DNA of 33,552 nt from an uncultured Agathobacter sp. (GTDB taxonomy: Bacteria; Bacillota; Clostridia; Lachnospirales; Lachnospiraceae). Made by a program: the position numbers and the translations under genes. The stretch is taken from positions 1 to 33,552 of the forward strand of contig CAKRLV010000023.1 of the NCBI GenBank assembly GCA_934359755.1, in the 5' to 3' direction. How positions within the stretch are numbered: the first letter of the stretch is position 1; each line of letters begins with the position of its first letter. Positions 1 through 7,741 of the stretch are shown here, piece after piece. A model generated the notes under the pieces. It was not told the DNA's origin. It searched no databases and saw only the letters and a program-made list of their open reading frames with translations.

Positions 1-31
1 ATATTATGTTCCATGGATCAATTTTTAACAT
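1..31 (-). CDS. atpF: ATP synthase F0 subunit b, N-terminal fragment
   Basis: Only the first ten codons are inside the window; they read MLKIDPWNII, which matches the usual start of subunit b, where a membrane helix follows directly. The ATG at 29-31 has a good ribosome binding site (AGGAAGG, complement of 39-45) seven bases away. It lies 55 bases downstream of atpE in the normal a-c-b order. The protein forms the peripheral stalk that holds F1 against F0. The rest of the gene lies beyond the left edge. Confidence 0.85.
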   Translation of the reverse strand, partial: MLKIDPWNII

Positions 32-86
32 TGCTCTACCTTCCTTTCTGTTTCATCTGGTTGTAACTGTCAGTTACACTGCCTGA

Positions 87-317
87 TTATTTAAGGAAGA
101 GGATGATAAGTAATGCAATAACGAAACCGTAAATAGCTGTTGCCTCTGCAAGGGCACATCCTAAAAGAAGTGATTTAGAAATTTTGCCCTCAGCCTCTGG
201 CTGTCTTGCGATTGCGTCTACTGCACTGCTTGTTGCCTTACCGATTCCAAGTCCAGCTCCGATTCCTGTTAATACTGCGATTCCAGCTCCTATTGCTACT
301 AATAATGTTGATGACAT
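87..317 (-). CDS. atpE: ATP synthase F0 subunit c
   Basis: This 76-aa proteolipid forms the rotating membrane ring of F-type ATP synthase. It shows two transmembrane helices, the conserved polar loop ARQPEAEG at about 37-44, and the ion-binding glutamate E58 in helix 2 (ALAEATAIYG). Compared with Na+-coupled rings such as that of Ilyobacter tartaricus, the helix-1 glutamine is replaced by I25 and the serine after the glutamate by A59, although T60 and Y63 are kept. This suggests proton coupling, by inference. The ATG is preceded by AGGAGAA (complement of 324-330). A 136-bp gap separates it from atpB upstream; I see no T-tracted terminator there. Confidence 0.97.
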   Translation of the reverse strand: MSSTLLVAIGAGIAVLTGIGAGLGIGKATSSAVDAIARQPEAEGKISKSLLLGCALAEATAIYGFVIALLIILFLK

Positions 318-453
318 AATGTTTTCTCCTTTTCTTGCTTATATGCTTTCTCTTTTTAAGCAATTATTTTTTCTTTTTGTAAGCCGAGGTTATAGCCCCA
401 TGCTTACGATGCAAAAATTTATGATGTGGTGTTTCATACCTCATCAGGTCTTC

Positions 454-1140
454 TTACTCGGTTGCCTCCTTGATGAAAAGTCCTGTCAGGAACACAAATA
501 CATATGCCTGTATAAGTCCATCAAAGATATCAAAATAACAACTGAATACTGCCGGGACAATTGCCGGGACGACCATCTTTAAAAGCTCCATGATTACAAA
601 TGAACCAAGGACGTTTCCAAATAATCGCATACAAAGCGATAATGGTTTGATAAAGATCTCAAGGATATTGATAGGTAGTATTACCGGCATTGGCTCTGCA
701 AAGCTCTTGAGCCACTTTTTGGTGCCCTTTGCCCTGATTCCAGCCACCTCGATAAGAACTATACTCATTACAGCGAGTGCTGCGGTGACGTTCATATCCT
801 TTGTCGGCGGTTTGAAGCCAAGCAGGCCTATCAGGTTTGCTATTCCTATATAGATGATTACTGTTGCCAGATATGGTATGTAATCCTTTCCTTTTTCTCC
901 AAGTGTCTCACTGAAGAAATCATTAAGGAATTTGACTCCTGCCTCTACGGCTACCTGTCTGCGTCCGGGATTTTCAACTGAAAGATTTCTGCCGAGAAAA
1001 AAGCACAGTAAAAATACCGCCGCTATTATTATCCATGTGACTACTACCGACTCATATATAGGTATGCCTCCGAATATCGGTATCTTGAAGATTACGTCAC
1101 AATTGAGTTCCTCTAACAGTCCATCTACCAGAGCATCCAT
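454..1140 (-). CDS. atpB: ATP synthase F0 subunit a
   Basis: This 228-aa polytopic membrane protein is the stator subunit that carries the two ion half-channels beside the c-ring. The essential arginine is visible as R172 in LSLCMRLFGNVLGS, with the family features NILE at 158-161 and Q211 in the last helix region. Five to six membrane helices are apparent, normal for the family. The ATG has a near-ideal site, AAAGGAGGT (complement of 1148-1156). It is the first gene of the visible operon; no atpI-like gene precedes it. A strong promoter lies at 1278-1306, giving a leader of about 130 bases. Confidence 0.97.
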   Translation of the reverse strand: MDALVDGLLEELNCDVIFKIPIFGGIPIYESVVVTWIIIAAVFLLCFFLGRNLSVENPGRRQVAVEAGVKFLNDFFSETLGEKGKDYIPYLATVIIYIGIANLIGLLGFKPPTKDMNVTAALAVMSIVLIEVAGIRAKGTKKWLKSFAEPMPVILPINILEIFIKPLSLCMRLFGNVLGSFVIMELLKMVVPAIVPAVFSCYFDIFDGLIQAYVFVFLTGLFIKEATE

Positions 1141-1187
1141 CTGCGTTACCTCCTTTCTTTTTTGCTATATGAAATTTGATACGCAAA

Positions 1188-1262
1188 TTGTTTCTTAATA
1201 ACTCAAGATTGGCTTTGTCTAATCTTTGATGTTTATTGGACCTTGATTTGATTAAGAAACAA
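1188..1262 (-). repeat. 12-bp perfect inverted repeat in the atp operon leader
   Basis: TTGTTTCTTAAT (1188-1199) and ATTAAGAAACAA (1251-1262) are exact reverse complements around a 51-base loop. Inside the loop, AAGATT (1205-1210) and AATCTT (1221-1226) can form a second hairpin. The outer stem would begin within about ten bases of the predicted transcript start, so the atp mRNA could open with a closed structure. It could act as a 5' stabiliser or a regulatory leader; no known riboswitch class was recognised. Confidence 0.6.
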
Positions 1263-1277
1263 CTATCGTTTTGCTTG

Positions 1278-1306
1278 ATTTTAGTCACATCGTTTTATAA
1301 AGTCAA
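1278..1306 (-). promoter_or_regulatory. Predicted sigma-A promoter of the atp operon
   Basis: On the minus strand TTGACT (1301-1306) and TAAAAT (1278-1283) are separated by exactly 17 bases, close to the housekeeping consensus. Transcription would start near 1271, about 130 bases before atpB. Confidence 0.75.
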
Positions 1307-1729
1307 CGTTTCGGTTTTATAATATTTGACTGGAAAAATTTTGCATTTTTTAGTTAGCTTTTTATACATTTTTAACAATTTTAGTTTCTATTTTTGTGCA
1401 TTTTTTCTATTGAGTTTTGAGGATGTTTAGATTTTTTTATTTTTATTTGAGATTTATTAAAATTTTCCAAATAAAATGGGAAGATTTTCCCTTTTTTTCA
1501 CAGTATTTCACAATAATTCTGATATATGCTCTCGCTTGGAAGTTTTTTATATTTGTATATGCTTTGCCTATGGCTGTGGGCTGCGACACTACTTGCTGCG
1601 GTGTGTATGCTACGCTGTCGTTCATTTTCATCTCCTAACTTCGGTCAGTCTTGTGCGACTAAAATATCATATTTAAGTTTTAACTACAAGCTAATATACT
1701 TCAAAATTCTAGCAATTTACACTCCATTC
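1307..1729. other. Intergenic stretch without a convincing gene
   Basis: This AT-rich spacer lies between the divergent atp operon and the plus-strand membrane protein gene. Short open frames occur on both strands. The least unlikely is a 62-codon minus-strand frame (1443-1631) whose second ATG is preceded by AGGAG, but its sequence resembles nothing I know and its 3' part is of very low complexity. The segment 1560-1660 is richer in G+C than its surroundings and has no clear long hairpin. I see no RNA gene or repeat that I can name. Confidence 0.4.
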
Positions 1730-1738
1730 TGTTAAAAT
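1730..1738 (+). promoter_or_regulatory. Possible extended -10 promoter
   Basis: TGTTAAAAT is an extended -10 element about 40 bases upstream of the start at 1780. No good -35 box is present at the expected distance (TAGCAA at 1710-1715), so support is moderate. Confidence 0.4.
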
Positions 1739-1779
1739 GACTATTGGAATAATAATTATGAAAATAGGAAGGGAACAAG

Positions 1780-4053
1780 ATGAATTCAAAAGAACTTGAA
1801 AACGAAATCCGTCTGCTCAGATCACAGCTTAATGCCGATCAAAGCAGATTAGCTTCTCTCGAAAAAGAGTTAGCCGGGAGAACACCTCATACGCCTCCAA
1901 TGCCGTATGCTACCAATACGCCACGGCAGACTACACAAAATCAGCAACAGTACTGGCAGCCTAATCAGCAGAGTACCCCGCCAATGCAGATGCAATACGG
2001 GCAACAAAGCCAACAAGCTAACCAGACTCCATACTATCGGCAGAGTACACCGCCAATACAGATGCAGTATTGCCAGCAGAATCAACAGAATCAGCAGAAT
2101 CAGCAGAATCAGCAGAATCAGTATTGCGTCCCACCAGCTCCACAATGGAATCCAGGGAATCAACAGATTAAACGTGTTGACTACGAGAAAATCATCGGTA
2201 AATCAGCCATGGGGATTCTTGCATGTGTTCTGATATTTATAAGCATTATTATGTTCGCTGTCGTCCTTATACCTTTTATGGCAGATTGGATAAAACTGAT
2301 TATAATGTATGCTGTAAGCTGTGCATTCATAGGTGTCGGGCTTTATTTCTATAAAAAGACAAACACTTTATTCTATAAGATATTGTCGGCCTGTGGAATG
2401 GGATCACTATATATATCAATCCTGCTCAGCAATATACATTTTAAATTGATAAATGATATCGTGCTGTATATATTAATTCTGGCATGGGCTGGTGGAATAG
2501 CTGCACTCTCCAAGAACAACAGCCGCATATTCAATATCGTTGGAAACATAGGATTATTTATCGCAATATGTCTGGGTACTGCCAGATGTATATACACAGG
2601 TGATGATATAAAATTTATTGTTCTGCTTGGCTTTTTTATTCTGTCATGCATAATATACGGTGTATTCAACAGGAAATTTTATATCTTTAACAGCTGCTGC
2701 AATATGCTTGGGATTGCAGTCTGCACAACGGGATTCATGTTAATAGATTCTTCAAATGCAGCAATTTTTGCAATCCTTTTTATCATAACAGCAGTGCAGT
2801 TTGTATATCTTACATATAAAAGATGTGAACCTTATTTTATTTTTTATGCCATACTGAAAATACTTATGTACGCAATTTTGTATGTATTCATTATGTGTTC
2901 ACGGCTGATTCCACTTATTCTGTTGGACTTCGACCAAATGATATATTCATTTGTGATTTATCTTATCTCCATTATGAGTATATGTTTTATAAATTTATAT
3001 TACAGAAGAGGTGTACCAGATAATTATTACAACAAAACCATAATCAGCGTTATAGATATATGCTTTATGACAGTGGTGTTTTTACCATTATCATTCCCGA
3101 ATGCAGTCTTTGTGATCCTTCTTCCGATTGCATTTGCAATTGCAAATATAATCACCAGTGAGAAAGTGTATGTATATGCCTCTTTATTCACACTTTTTTT
3201 TGAAACTTTGATGCATAGCAGCTTAACCGATGCAATCTTGATTGTTGCATGTTCACTCATGATAATTGCCAAATATCAAAAGCAGCAGTCAACATTTAGT
3301 GATGTAATAAGAACCATAAGTAGTTTTTTCTTACGTTGGTCAATCATTTTGACACTCAATAGTGCCTTCATCCTATATAATGAATCTGACACAATACATA
3401 GTACAGTTTCTATCTTATGTATTTTTGTGATAGATCTGCTCTTTAAATACAAACTAAGTCATAATAAAAATGATAAGGGAATATACTACTCCACATACTT
3501 CTCGAACGTATACTGTTCACTTTGGATTATTATATTGCTATTTAGACAAAGTGGATTTGAATATTATCTGACTATGCTTGTTGGTGTACTTGTATTCATG
3601 AACAATGTAATTAGATTCATCACCAGCAATCAGGAGGATAAGCAAATATATGCAATGCTCAAGACAACTATATATATAATAGTTGTATTTGTGACCATGA
3701 AAAGTGCTTCCATATGGATGAGTATCACATTATTTGCTATGGCAATTATATATATTCTTATTGGATTTAGTGCCAGATTCAAATCCGTACGACTTTATGG
3801 TCTGGTAATTTCCATTATAAGTATTGCCAAACTGCTGCTAATTGATATTCATTATAACTACACTGTTACAAGAGCTTTCGGATTTTTCATATGCGGAATT
3901 ATGGCATTTGCAATCAGCTTTATCTACAATAGATTTGAGAAAAACAACCAAAATGTTCAAAATATTAATTCAAACACTAATATGAATTTGAATACTGCGC
4001 CTTATAATACTATCAATGAACATACGGTTAATAATCCGACAAATAAATCATAA
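1780..4053 (+). CDS. Q/N-rich polytopic membrane protein, DUF2339-like
   Basis: The 757-aa product has three parts. Residues 1-33 look like a short coiled coil (leucine/glutamate heptads). Residues about 34-130 are a glutamine-, asparagine- and proline-rich linker with repeated STPPMQMQY-type units and a QNQ run. From about residue 140 there are some 16-20 hydrophobic helices up to about 720, followed by a polar N-rich tail. Coiled coil, low-complexity linker and many membrane spans, with the junction motif YEKIIGKSAMGIL, resemble DUF2339 membrane proteins, whose function is unknown. The ATG has AGGAAGGG upstream. It is monocistronic, divergent from atp, and ends at the terminator at 4120-4164. 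The family call is from memory of the architecture. Confidence 0.8.
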   Translation: MNSKELENEIRLLRSQLNADQSRLASLEKELAGRTPHTPPMPYATNTPRQTTQNQQQYWQPNQQSTPPMQMQYGQQSQQANQTPYYRQSTPPIQMQYCQQNQQNQQNQQNQQNQYCVPPAPQWNPGNQQIKRVDYEKIIGKSAMGILACVLIFISIIMFAVVLIPFMADWIKLIIMYAVSCAFIGVGLYFYKKTNTLFYKILSACGMGSLYISILLSNIHFKLINDIVLYILILAWAGGIAALSKNNSRIFNIVGNIGLFIAICLGTARCIYTGDDIKFIVLLGFFILSCIIYGVFNRKFYIFNSCCNMLGIAVCTTGFMLIDSSNAAIFAILFIITAVQFVYLTYKRCEPYFIFYAILKILMYAILYVFIMCSRLIPLILLDFDQMIYSFVIYLISIMSICFINLYYRRGVPDNYYNKTIISVIDICFMTVVFLPLSFPNAVFVILLPIAFAIANIITSEKVYVYASLFTLFFETLMHSSLTDAILIVACSLMIIAKYQKQQSTFSDVIRTISSFFLRWSIILTLNSAFILYNESDTIHSTVSILCIFVIDLLFKYKLSHNKNDKGIYYSTYFSNVYCSLWIIILLFRQSGFEYYLTMLVGVLVFMNNVIRFITSNQEDKQIYAMLKTTIYIIVVFVTMKSASIWMSITLFAMAIIYILIGFSARFKSVRLYGLVISIISIAKLLLIDIHYNYTVTRAFGFFICGIMAFAISFIYNRFEKNNQNVQNINSNTNMNLNTAPYNTINEHTVNNPTNKS
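2077..2121 (+). repeat. 9-bp tandem repeat (CAGAATCAG), five units, in frame
   Basis: CAGAATCAA followed by four CAGAATCAG units encodes a QNQ run in the linker of the membrane protein. Because the unit is a multiple of three, copy-number change by replication slippage would alter linker length without breaking the frame. Confidence 0.85.
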
Positions 4054-4119
4054 AAATACCGTCACAGAGGATTACCCAAGTATATCGGCTTCTTCGTTAC
4101 AAGCTGGCGTTCTCCAAGT

Positions 4120-4164
4120 AAAAACAGGACTGTAATACTTTTTTAGTACTACAATCCTGTTTTT
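4120..4164. terminator. Bidirectional intrinsic terminator
   Basis: AAAAACAGGACTGTA (4120-4134) pairs with TACAATCCTGTTTTT (4150-4164), one mismatch. The stem has an A-run on one side and a T-run on the other, so it can terminate both the plus-strand gene ending at 4053 and the minus-strand gene ending at 4229. Confidence 0.85.
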
Positions 4165-4228
4165 CTACTTCGCTTTACTATTTAATATCTTTCTTTTTTT
4201 CTTTTAACAAAGTAAAAAAGCCAAAGAA

Positions 4229-6094
4229 TTATCTTCTATCTGCATGATGCTTTTCTTTTTCTGAATACATACGGCTGTCTGCTTTCTTTAATATGCGCTC
4301 AACTGTGTCCCCATCGGACGGATATACCGCATATCCACAGCTTACTCCGATTTTTATTTTATGACCATGTATGTTATATGGGCTGCAGATGTTTTTTTCC
4401 AGCCTCTCTATTCTCTCAAGACAGTTTTTCTCATCCTCATTGCCGCCTATTATGCAGGCAAACTCGTCTCCTCCGAGACGGAATCCATAATCATCGTTTC
4501 GTATACTGTTCAAAATACGCTTTCCTACGTTGCGAAGGACCTCATCACCGGCCTGATGACCATAGGTATCGTTGACCGGCTTGAAATAATCCAGATCCAG
4601 ATAAATCAGGGCGAATGCTTTTTCCCTCTGAACCTTCATATTCATAATAGTATCAAAATATCTCTTATTGTAGAGTTCAGTAAGCATATCCGTGTTTGCC
4701 AGATCTGCCATCTTATGCTTTTCGCCTATATTCTGTGAAACAAGCAGATACTGTATCAGTCTGCCATCCTCCCATCTGGCTGGAATGACGGTCATTGCAA
4801 GAAACAGCTTGCCGTTCTTCTCTGTACATTCAAATTTGAAAAAGTCACGCTCATTTTTGATTTTTTCATAAATATTTTTAAGAGAAAGAAGCTCAGAGAT
4901 TTCTCTATTTTCATCCTCTGAAAGCAGTGTGTACCTGTTTGATATTGCCTCCACAAGGTCATTATAGCTGCCACGCTCAGGATAAAGCTTGCGTGCCAGC
5001 CTCTCATGATATTCGTACGTATCATTTTCAATATCGCAAAGTGCGTATCTGTCCACAATTTTTGCCAAGCTGTTCAATAGCATATCAGAGATTTCTTTTT
5101 CCTGTGCTACTGCCATAATAGCCATCTTTTCCTTCTGCAGCTTAAGTCTTGTATTCTTCAATACATACATAAAAATCAGCAGGATTACGCAGATGAACAT
5201 TATACCAATCAGTAAAATTGTACTATACTGCACCTGAAACATGAATGAGCTGACAGCCTTTGTTTCAACAATACCTACTATAGACCAGTCCTTTATTCCG
5301 ACTGGCTGATATGTCATATAATAATTAGTTTTGTTGTATGTAAAGGAAAAGCAGCCCTCACTTCCATCCGATATTTTGGTCTTTACATTGTCAAAATCAT
5401 TTTTATCGTAATCTGTGGCATTATCACCTATGAAATCAATCATATTGTCAACCATATTATCAATCTCAGTCTTCGGTTCAATTGAGAGTATGACATTTCC
5501 CGCCGAATCAACAATATAACAATCACTTCGGTCTTTATATGCCTCGCCGCCAAGCATTTTTTCCACCTCTGTATTATCATAGCTTACAGCAAGCCCTGTA
5601 TATGTAATTCCATCCAGTGTAATTCCCTCTGACGGAACTGCAAATAGCACCTTTCTCACACCTTTTGTTGATATATAGCTGGAAATTACAGGCTCATTTG
5701 ACTTAAAAAGCTCATTGAATGCGTCTTTTGCATTGTCAGCAACTCCGCTTCTGCCTTCTATAGTGATAAACTGATTCTGCTCATTGAACAGATAAAAATC
5801 ACTGTAATGCCATGTCTCCCTTTCCCTCACATAATCATTCCACCGCAGACCACTGTCATTATTTTGTAGTTTAGTCAAATAAACGTTCCAGTCCGAAAGA
5901 ACATTCCAGTTGCGCTGTGCAAACATGGTAAAAGTTCGGTTCACCTGACTGTAGGATGCTTTGATATTTGATGTGCCCTCATTATATATCTGACGGCTCA
6001 TATATGCATTGTAGCTATAGATGCTGAATATTATGATGCCTAACAGCGCACAGGTTGTAATAATTGTACGAATATTTTTCTTTTTTATAATCAT
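4229..6094 (-). CDS. Membrane-bound diguanylate cyclase with extracytoplasmic sensor
   Basis: This 621-aa protein should make cyclic di-GMP from two GTP in response to an outside signal. Membrane helix 1 is at about 9-29, an extracytoplasmic Cache-like region at about 30-290, membrane helix 2 at about 294-318, then a cytoplasmic PAS-like region (about 340-455) and a C-terminal GGDEF domain (about 465-615). The catalytic motif is intact (GGDEF at 541-545), and RNDD at 532-535 lies exactly five residues before it, the spacing of the allosteric I-site RxxD, so product feedback inhibition is expected. No EAL domain is present. Start ATG has AGAGGA upstream. It converges with the membrane protein gene and diverges from the LytTR gene. 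Confidence 0.93.
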   Translation of the reverse strand: MIIKKKNIRTIITTCALLGIIIFSIYSYNAYMSRQIYNEGTSNIKASYSQVNRTFTMFAQRNWNVLSDWNVYLTKLQNNDSGLRWNDYVRERETWHYSDFYLFNEQNQFITIEGRSGVADNAKDAFNELFKSNEPVISSYISTKGVRKVLFAVPSEGITLDGITYTGLAVSYDNTEVEKMLGGEAYKDRSDCYIVDSAGNVILSIEPKTEIDNMVDNMIDFIGDNATDYDKNDFDNVKTKISDGSEGCFSFTYNKTNYYMTYQPVGIKDWSIVGIVETKAVSSFMFQVQYSTILLIGIMFICVILLIFMYVLKNTRLKLQKEKMAIMAVAQEKEISDMLLNSLAKIVDRYALCDIENDTYEYHERLARKLYPERGSYNDLVEAISNRYTLLSEDENREISELLSLKNIYEKIKNERDFFKFECTEKNGKLFLAMTVIPARWEDGRLIQYLLVSQNIGEKHKMADLANTDMLTELYNKRYFDTIMNMKVQREKAFALIYLDLDYFKPVNDTYGHQAGDEVLRNVGKRILNSIRNDDYGFRLGGDEFACIIGGNEDEKNCLERIERLEKNICSPYNIHGHKIKIGVSCGYAVYPSDGDTVERILKKADSRMYSEKEKHHADRR

Positions 6095-6200
6095 AAAAGA
6101 GTCCTCTCATTTCATTGGTACAACATTCAAAACTTGTTTTTCTTCATCTGTTCTCCAATTTGATAATATAAATAGTACTTTCGCCCCCATTTAACCTAGT

Positions 6201-6229
6201 TCTATACTACCATTTTCGTCAAAATGCAA
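6201..6229 (-). promoter_or_regulatory. Possible promoter of the diguanylate cyclase gene
   Basis: TTGCAT (6224-6229) and TATAGA (6201-6206) on the minus strand are 17 bases apart. Both boxes are imperfect. The leader would be about 100 bases. Confidence 0.35.
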
Positions 6230-6281
6230 CAATAATGTATGTCCCAATCGTTATAAATACCACCCCAATCAGTAATTTTCA

Positions 6282-6290
6282 TGCTATAAT
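6282..6290 (+). promoter_or_regulatory. Extended -10 promoter of the LytTR gene
   Basis: TGCTATAAT is a perfect -10 hexamer with the TGn extension. Transcription would start near 6297, some 34 bases before the ATG at 6331. This argues against the in-frame upstream ATG at 6235, which lies before the promoter. Confidence 0.65.
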
Positions 6291-6330
6291 ATCTATATAC
6301 AAAAGTTTTCCAACAATTAAAGGAGTATCT

Positions 6331-7122
6331 ATGAACAATTCAAGTCAAAAAGAAGAGGTTAAAAACCTGTCTCAAGCCCTTTACCACAACTATTGTAAAG
6401 GAGATTTTTCCGCATGGTTTAGTCTGTTACATCCCAACAGCATATGGATTTGTCAGGGTGAGCCTGTTCTTATCGGTGGAGAAAAAATAAAAGATTTCAT
6501 CAGTAATTATCCAGCCAGTGCTGCGCTTGAGGTAATCAACGAAACACTTTCCACCACTGCTCTCAGCAAAGATAACTATATTGTTACCGGAAATGTACTT
6601 ATCGGAACAGACAAGTATTCCCCTGTTGCCACTATACTTGTGACTTTCGTATTTCGTTATATCAGCAATGAACCAAAACTGATGTATCAGCATCTGTCAT
6701 ACGACTATGTGACAAAGGAATTGACCGCCAATAGCGAATCCACTGATTTGTTGACCAGACTTCTTATCCGTCAGGCCTTTTCGATGAATGAAGCAGTGCC
6801 TCCTGTTGCTGTCAAGAGTGGACAGCAGATTTACTATATTCCATCTGCCAGCATCATTTATCTGCAGAGCAACAGACACAAAACAATTATATACTGTGTA
6901 GATAAAGAACTTGAATGTTCTATGCTGATTTCAGATATTATGCCGATGCTTCCGGACAATTTTTATTTTGTAAGGAGAGGCTGCGTCATCAATACGATGT
7001 ATGTCACATCTATACGACGCTGTGAAGTGGAGCTGATTTTTGGCACTACTATCCAGATTCCTGTGCCCTCATACACCAAGGTAAAAAAGGATATCAATGC
7101 ACTTATCATGTATAAAAAGTAA
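6331..7122 (+). CDS. NTF2-like domain / LytTR DNA-binding regulator
   Basis: The 263-aa product starts at the ATG that follows AAAGGAG (6319-6325). Residues about 1-125 look like a SnoaL/NTF2-like fold (opening helices, then HPNSIWICQGEPVLIGGEKI and a hydrophobic beta-strand series). Residues about 155-263 are a LytTR domain, recognisable by IYYIPSASIIYLQSNRHKTIIY, FYFVRRGCVIN and the basic end KVKKDINALI. LytTR domains bind DNA through a beta-strand surface and normally follow a response-regulator receiver; here a small-molecule-type pocket replaces the receiver and no histidine kinase is adjacent, so a one-component ligand sensor is inferred. It is monocistronic, with a terminator at 7222-7251. 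Confidence 0.87.
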   Translation: MNNSSQKEEVKNLSQALYHNYCKGDFSAWFSLLHPNSIWICQGEPVLIGGEKIKDFISNYPASAALEVINETLSTTALSKDNYIVTGNVLIGTDKYSPVATILVTFVFRYISNEPKLMYQHLSYDYVTKELTANSESTDLLTRLLIRQAFSMNEAVPPVAVKSGQQIYYIPSASIIYLQSNRHKTIIYCVDKELECSMLISDIMPMLPDNFYFVRRGCVINTMYVTSIRRCEVELIFGTTIQIPVPSYTKVKKDINALIMYKK

Positions 7123-7168
7123 TTGCAGAATCCTTCTTATAGACGGTGTGAATTTTAATGTGCGAAAT

Positions 7169-7198
7169 TTGAGATAAATATTTTATTTAAGCTATTAT
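7169..7198 (+). promoter_or_regulatory. Promoter-like sequence before the first hairpin repeat copy
   Basis: TTGAGA (7169-7174), 18 bases, then TATTAT (7193-7198) on the plus strand. It sits after the LytTR stop codon and only about 20 bases before the hairpin repeat, so any transcript would be only some 50 bases. It may be chance in AT-rich sequence. Confidence 0.25.
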
Positions 7199-7215
7199 AC
7201 TAAACATCTTATTTT

Positions 7216-7252
7216 AAGTCTAAAGGCTACCGACATCAGCCGGTAGCCTTTT
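7216..7252 (+). repeat. 37-bp hairpin repeat, copy 1 (terminator of the LytTR gene)
   Basis: Identical over 37 bases to 7827-7863. The core is AAAGGCTACCG / CGGTAGCCTTT (7222-7232 and 7241-7251) with an 8-base loop and a following T-run, a good intrinsic terminator on the plus strand for the LytTR gene. Confidence 0.85.
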
Positions 7253-7266
7253 TAATATGTCATATT

Positions 7267-7385
7267 CTATTCCTTCAATCTCCCCAGAAGCATTTGATAA
7301 TGACGTTGTCCAATATGTCGCCCTGCACTTTGTAATCCATCAATAAAATGTCAGCATCCAATTCATCCGTAAGAACAATTGCTTT
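7267..7385 (-). pseudogene. Relic of a DUF3368 (PIN-like) toxin gene
   Basis: Directly after the UPF0175 stop codon the minus strand reads KAIVLTDELDADILLMD in one frame, like the catalytic-region motif of DUF3368 proteins (A-x-ELxADLLLxD). In a second frame it then reads GLQSAGRHIGQRHYQMLLGR and a stop, like the C-terminal end of the same family (AGFxIS..LYxxxL). The N-terminal hundred or so residues and the part between the two motifs are missing. UPF0175-DUF3368 is a recognised antitoxin-toxin pairing, so this is read as a deleted and frameshifted toxin partner. The match is by eye. Confidence 0.6.
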
Positions 7386-7668
7386 ACTTCTTCCTTTCTC
7401 TTAATTGCCTGAAAGTTTCCAGTTCTCCATCTAAATCATCCATTGTCATATCGAAATATGAATATCCTAAATTATCATACAAATCTATTAGTTCTGATTT
7501 TCTCATTCCGAGAATTTCCGCTGCGCGACCATGGGATATTGTCTGATTTAATATATACGGATACAGCAACAATGCATTTCTTGTAAGTTCAGTTTCTGGA
7601 TTAATATTCACCAGATATTTTGACATGCCTACCGGAACATTTATAGTTACAGATTCTGTTGTTACCAT
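7384..7668 (-). CDS. UPF0175 family antitoxin-like protein (orphan)
   Basis: The 94-aa product belongs to UPF0175: a beta-strand start (TINVPVGM), an all-helical middle with the helix-turn-helix-like stretch SHGRAAEILGMRKSELIDLYDNLG split around SHGRAAEILGM and SELIDLYDNLG, and a charged tail. The start is set at the ATG at 7666-7668, which lies nine bases after AAAGGA; an in-frame ATG six codons earlier has no such site. Family members are usually the first gene of a toxin-antitoxin pair with a DUF3368 PIN-like toxin; here only a broken remnant of that partner follows (7267-7385). The gene itself looks intact, so it may be a retained antitoxin or have taken on a regulatory role. Confidence 0.85.
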   Translation of the reverse strand: MVTTESVTINVPVGMSKYLVNINPETELTRNALLLYPYILNQTISHGRAAEILGMRKSELIDLYDNLGYSYFDMTMDDLDGELETFRQLRERKK

Positions 7669-7741
7669 AATGTCACATCCTTTCATTACTATAATATATA
7701 TTTATTGTTCACAATATTAACATACCTTAAAACAATAAGAT

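Noticed and set aside
379..407. GTAAGC/GCTTAC hairpin between atpB and atpE as a terminator
   Set aside because: The stem is only six bases and the minus-strand side is followed by A-rich rather than T-rich sequence.
184..582. Plus-strand open frame of 132 codons over atpE and atpB
   Set aside because: It is antisense to two well-supported genes, has no ribosome binding site, and its protein has no family features.
1097..1288. Minus-strand frame of 63 codons upstream of atpB, as a possible atpI
   Set aside because: It is charged and lacks membrane helices, unlike AtpI, and it lies in the leader and inverted repeat region.
1417..1735. Several plus-strand open frames of 66-73 codons, and a 62-codon minus-strand frame at 1443-1631
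   Set aside because: The sequences overlap one another in different frames, are dominated by F, I and Y from AT-rich DNA, and show no known domain. The minus-strand one has a possible binding site but no other support.
6235..6330. Upstream in-frame ATG for the LytTR gene
   Set aside because: It lies before the predicted promoter and lacks a ribosome binding site; ATG 6331 has AAAGGAG.
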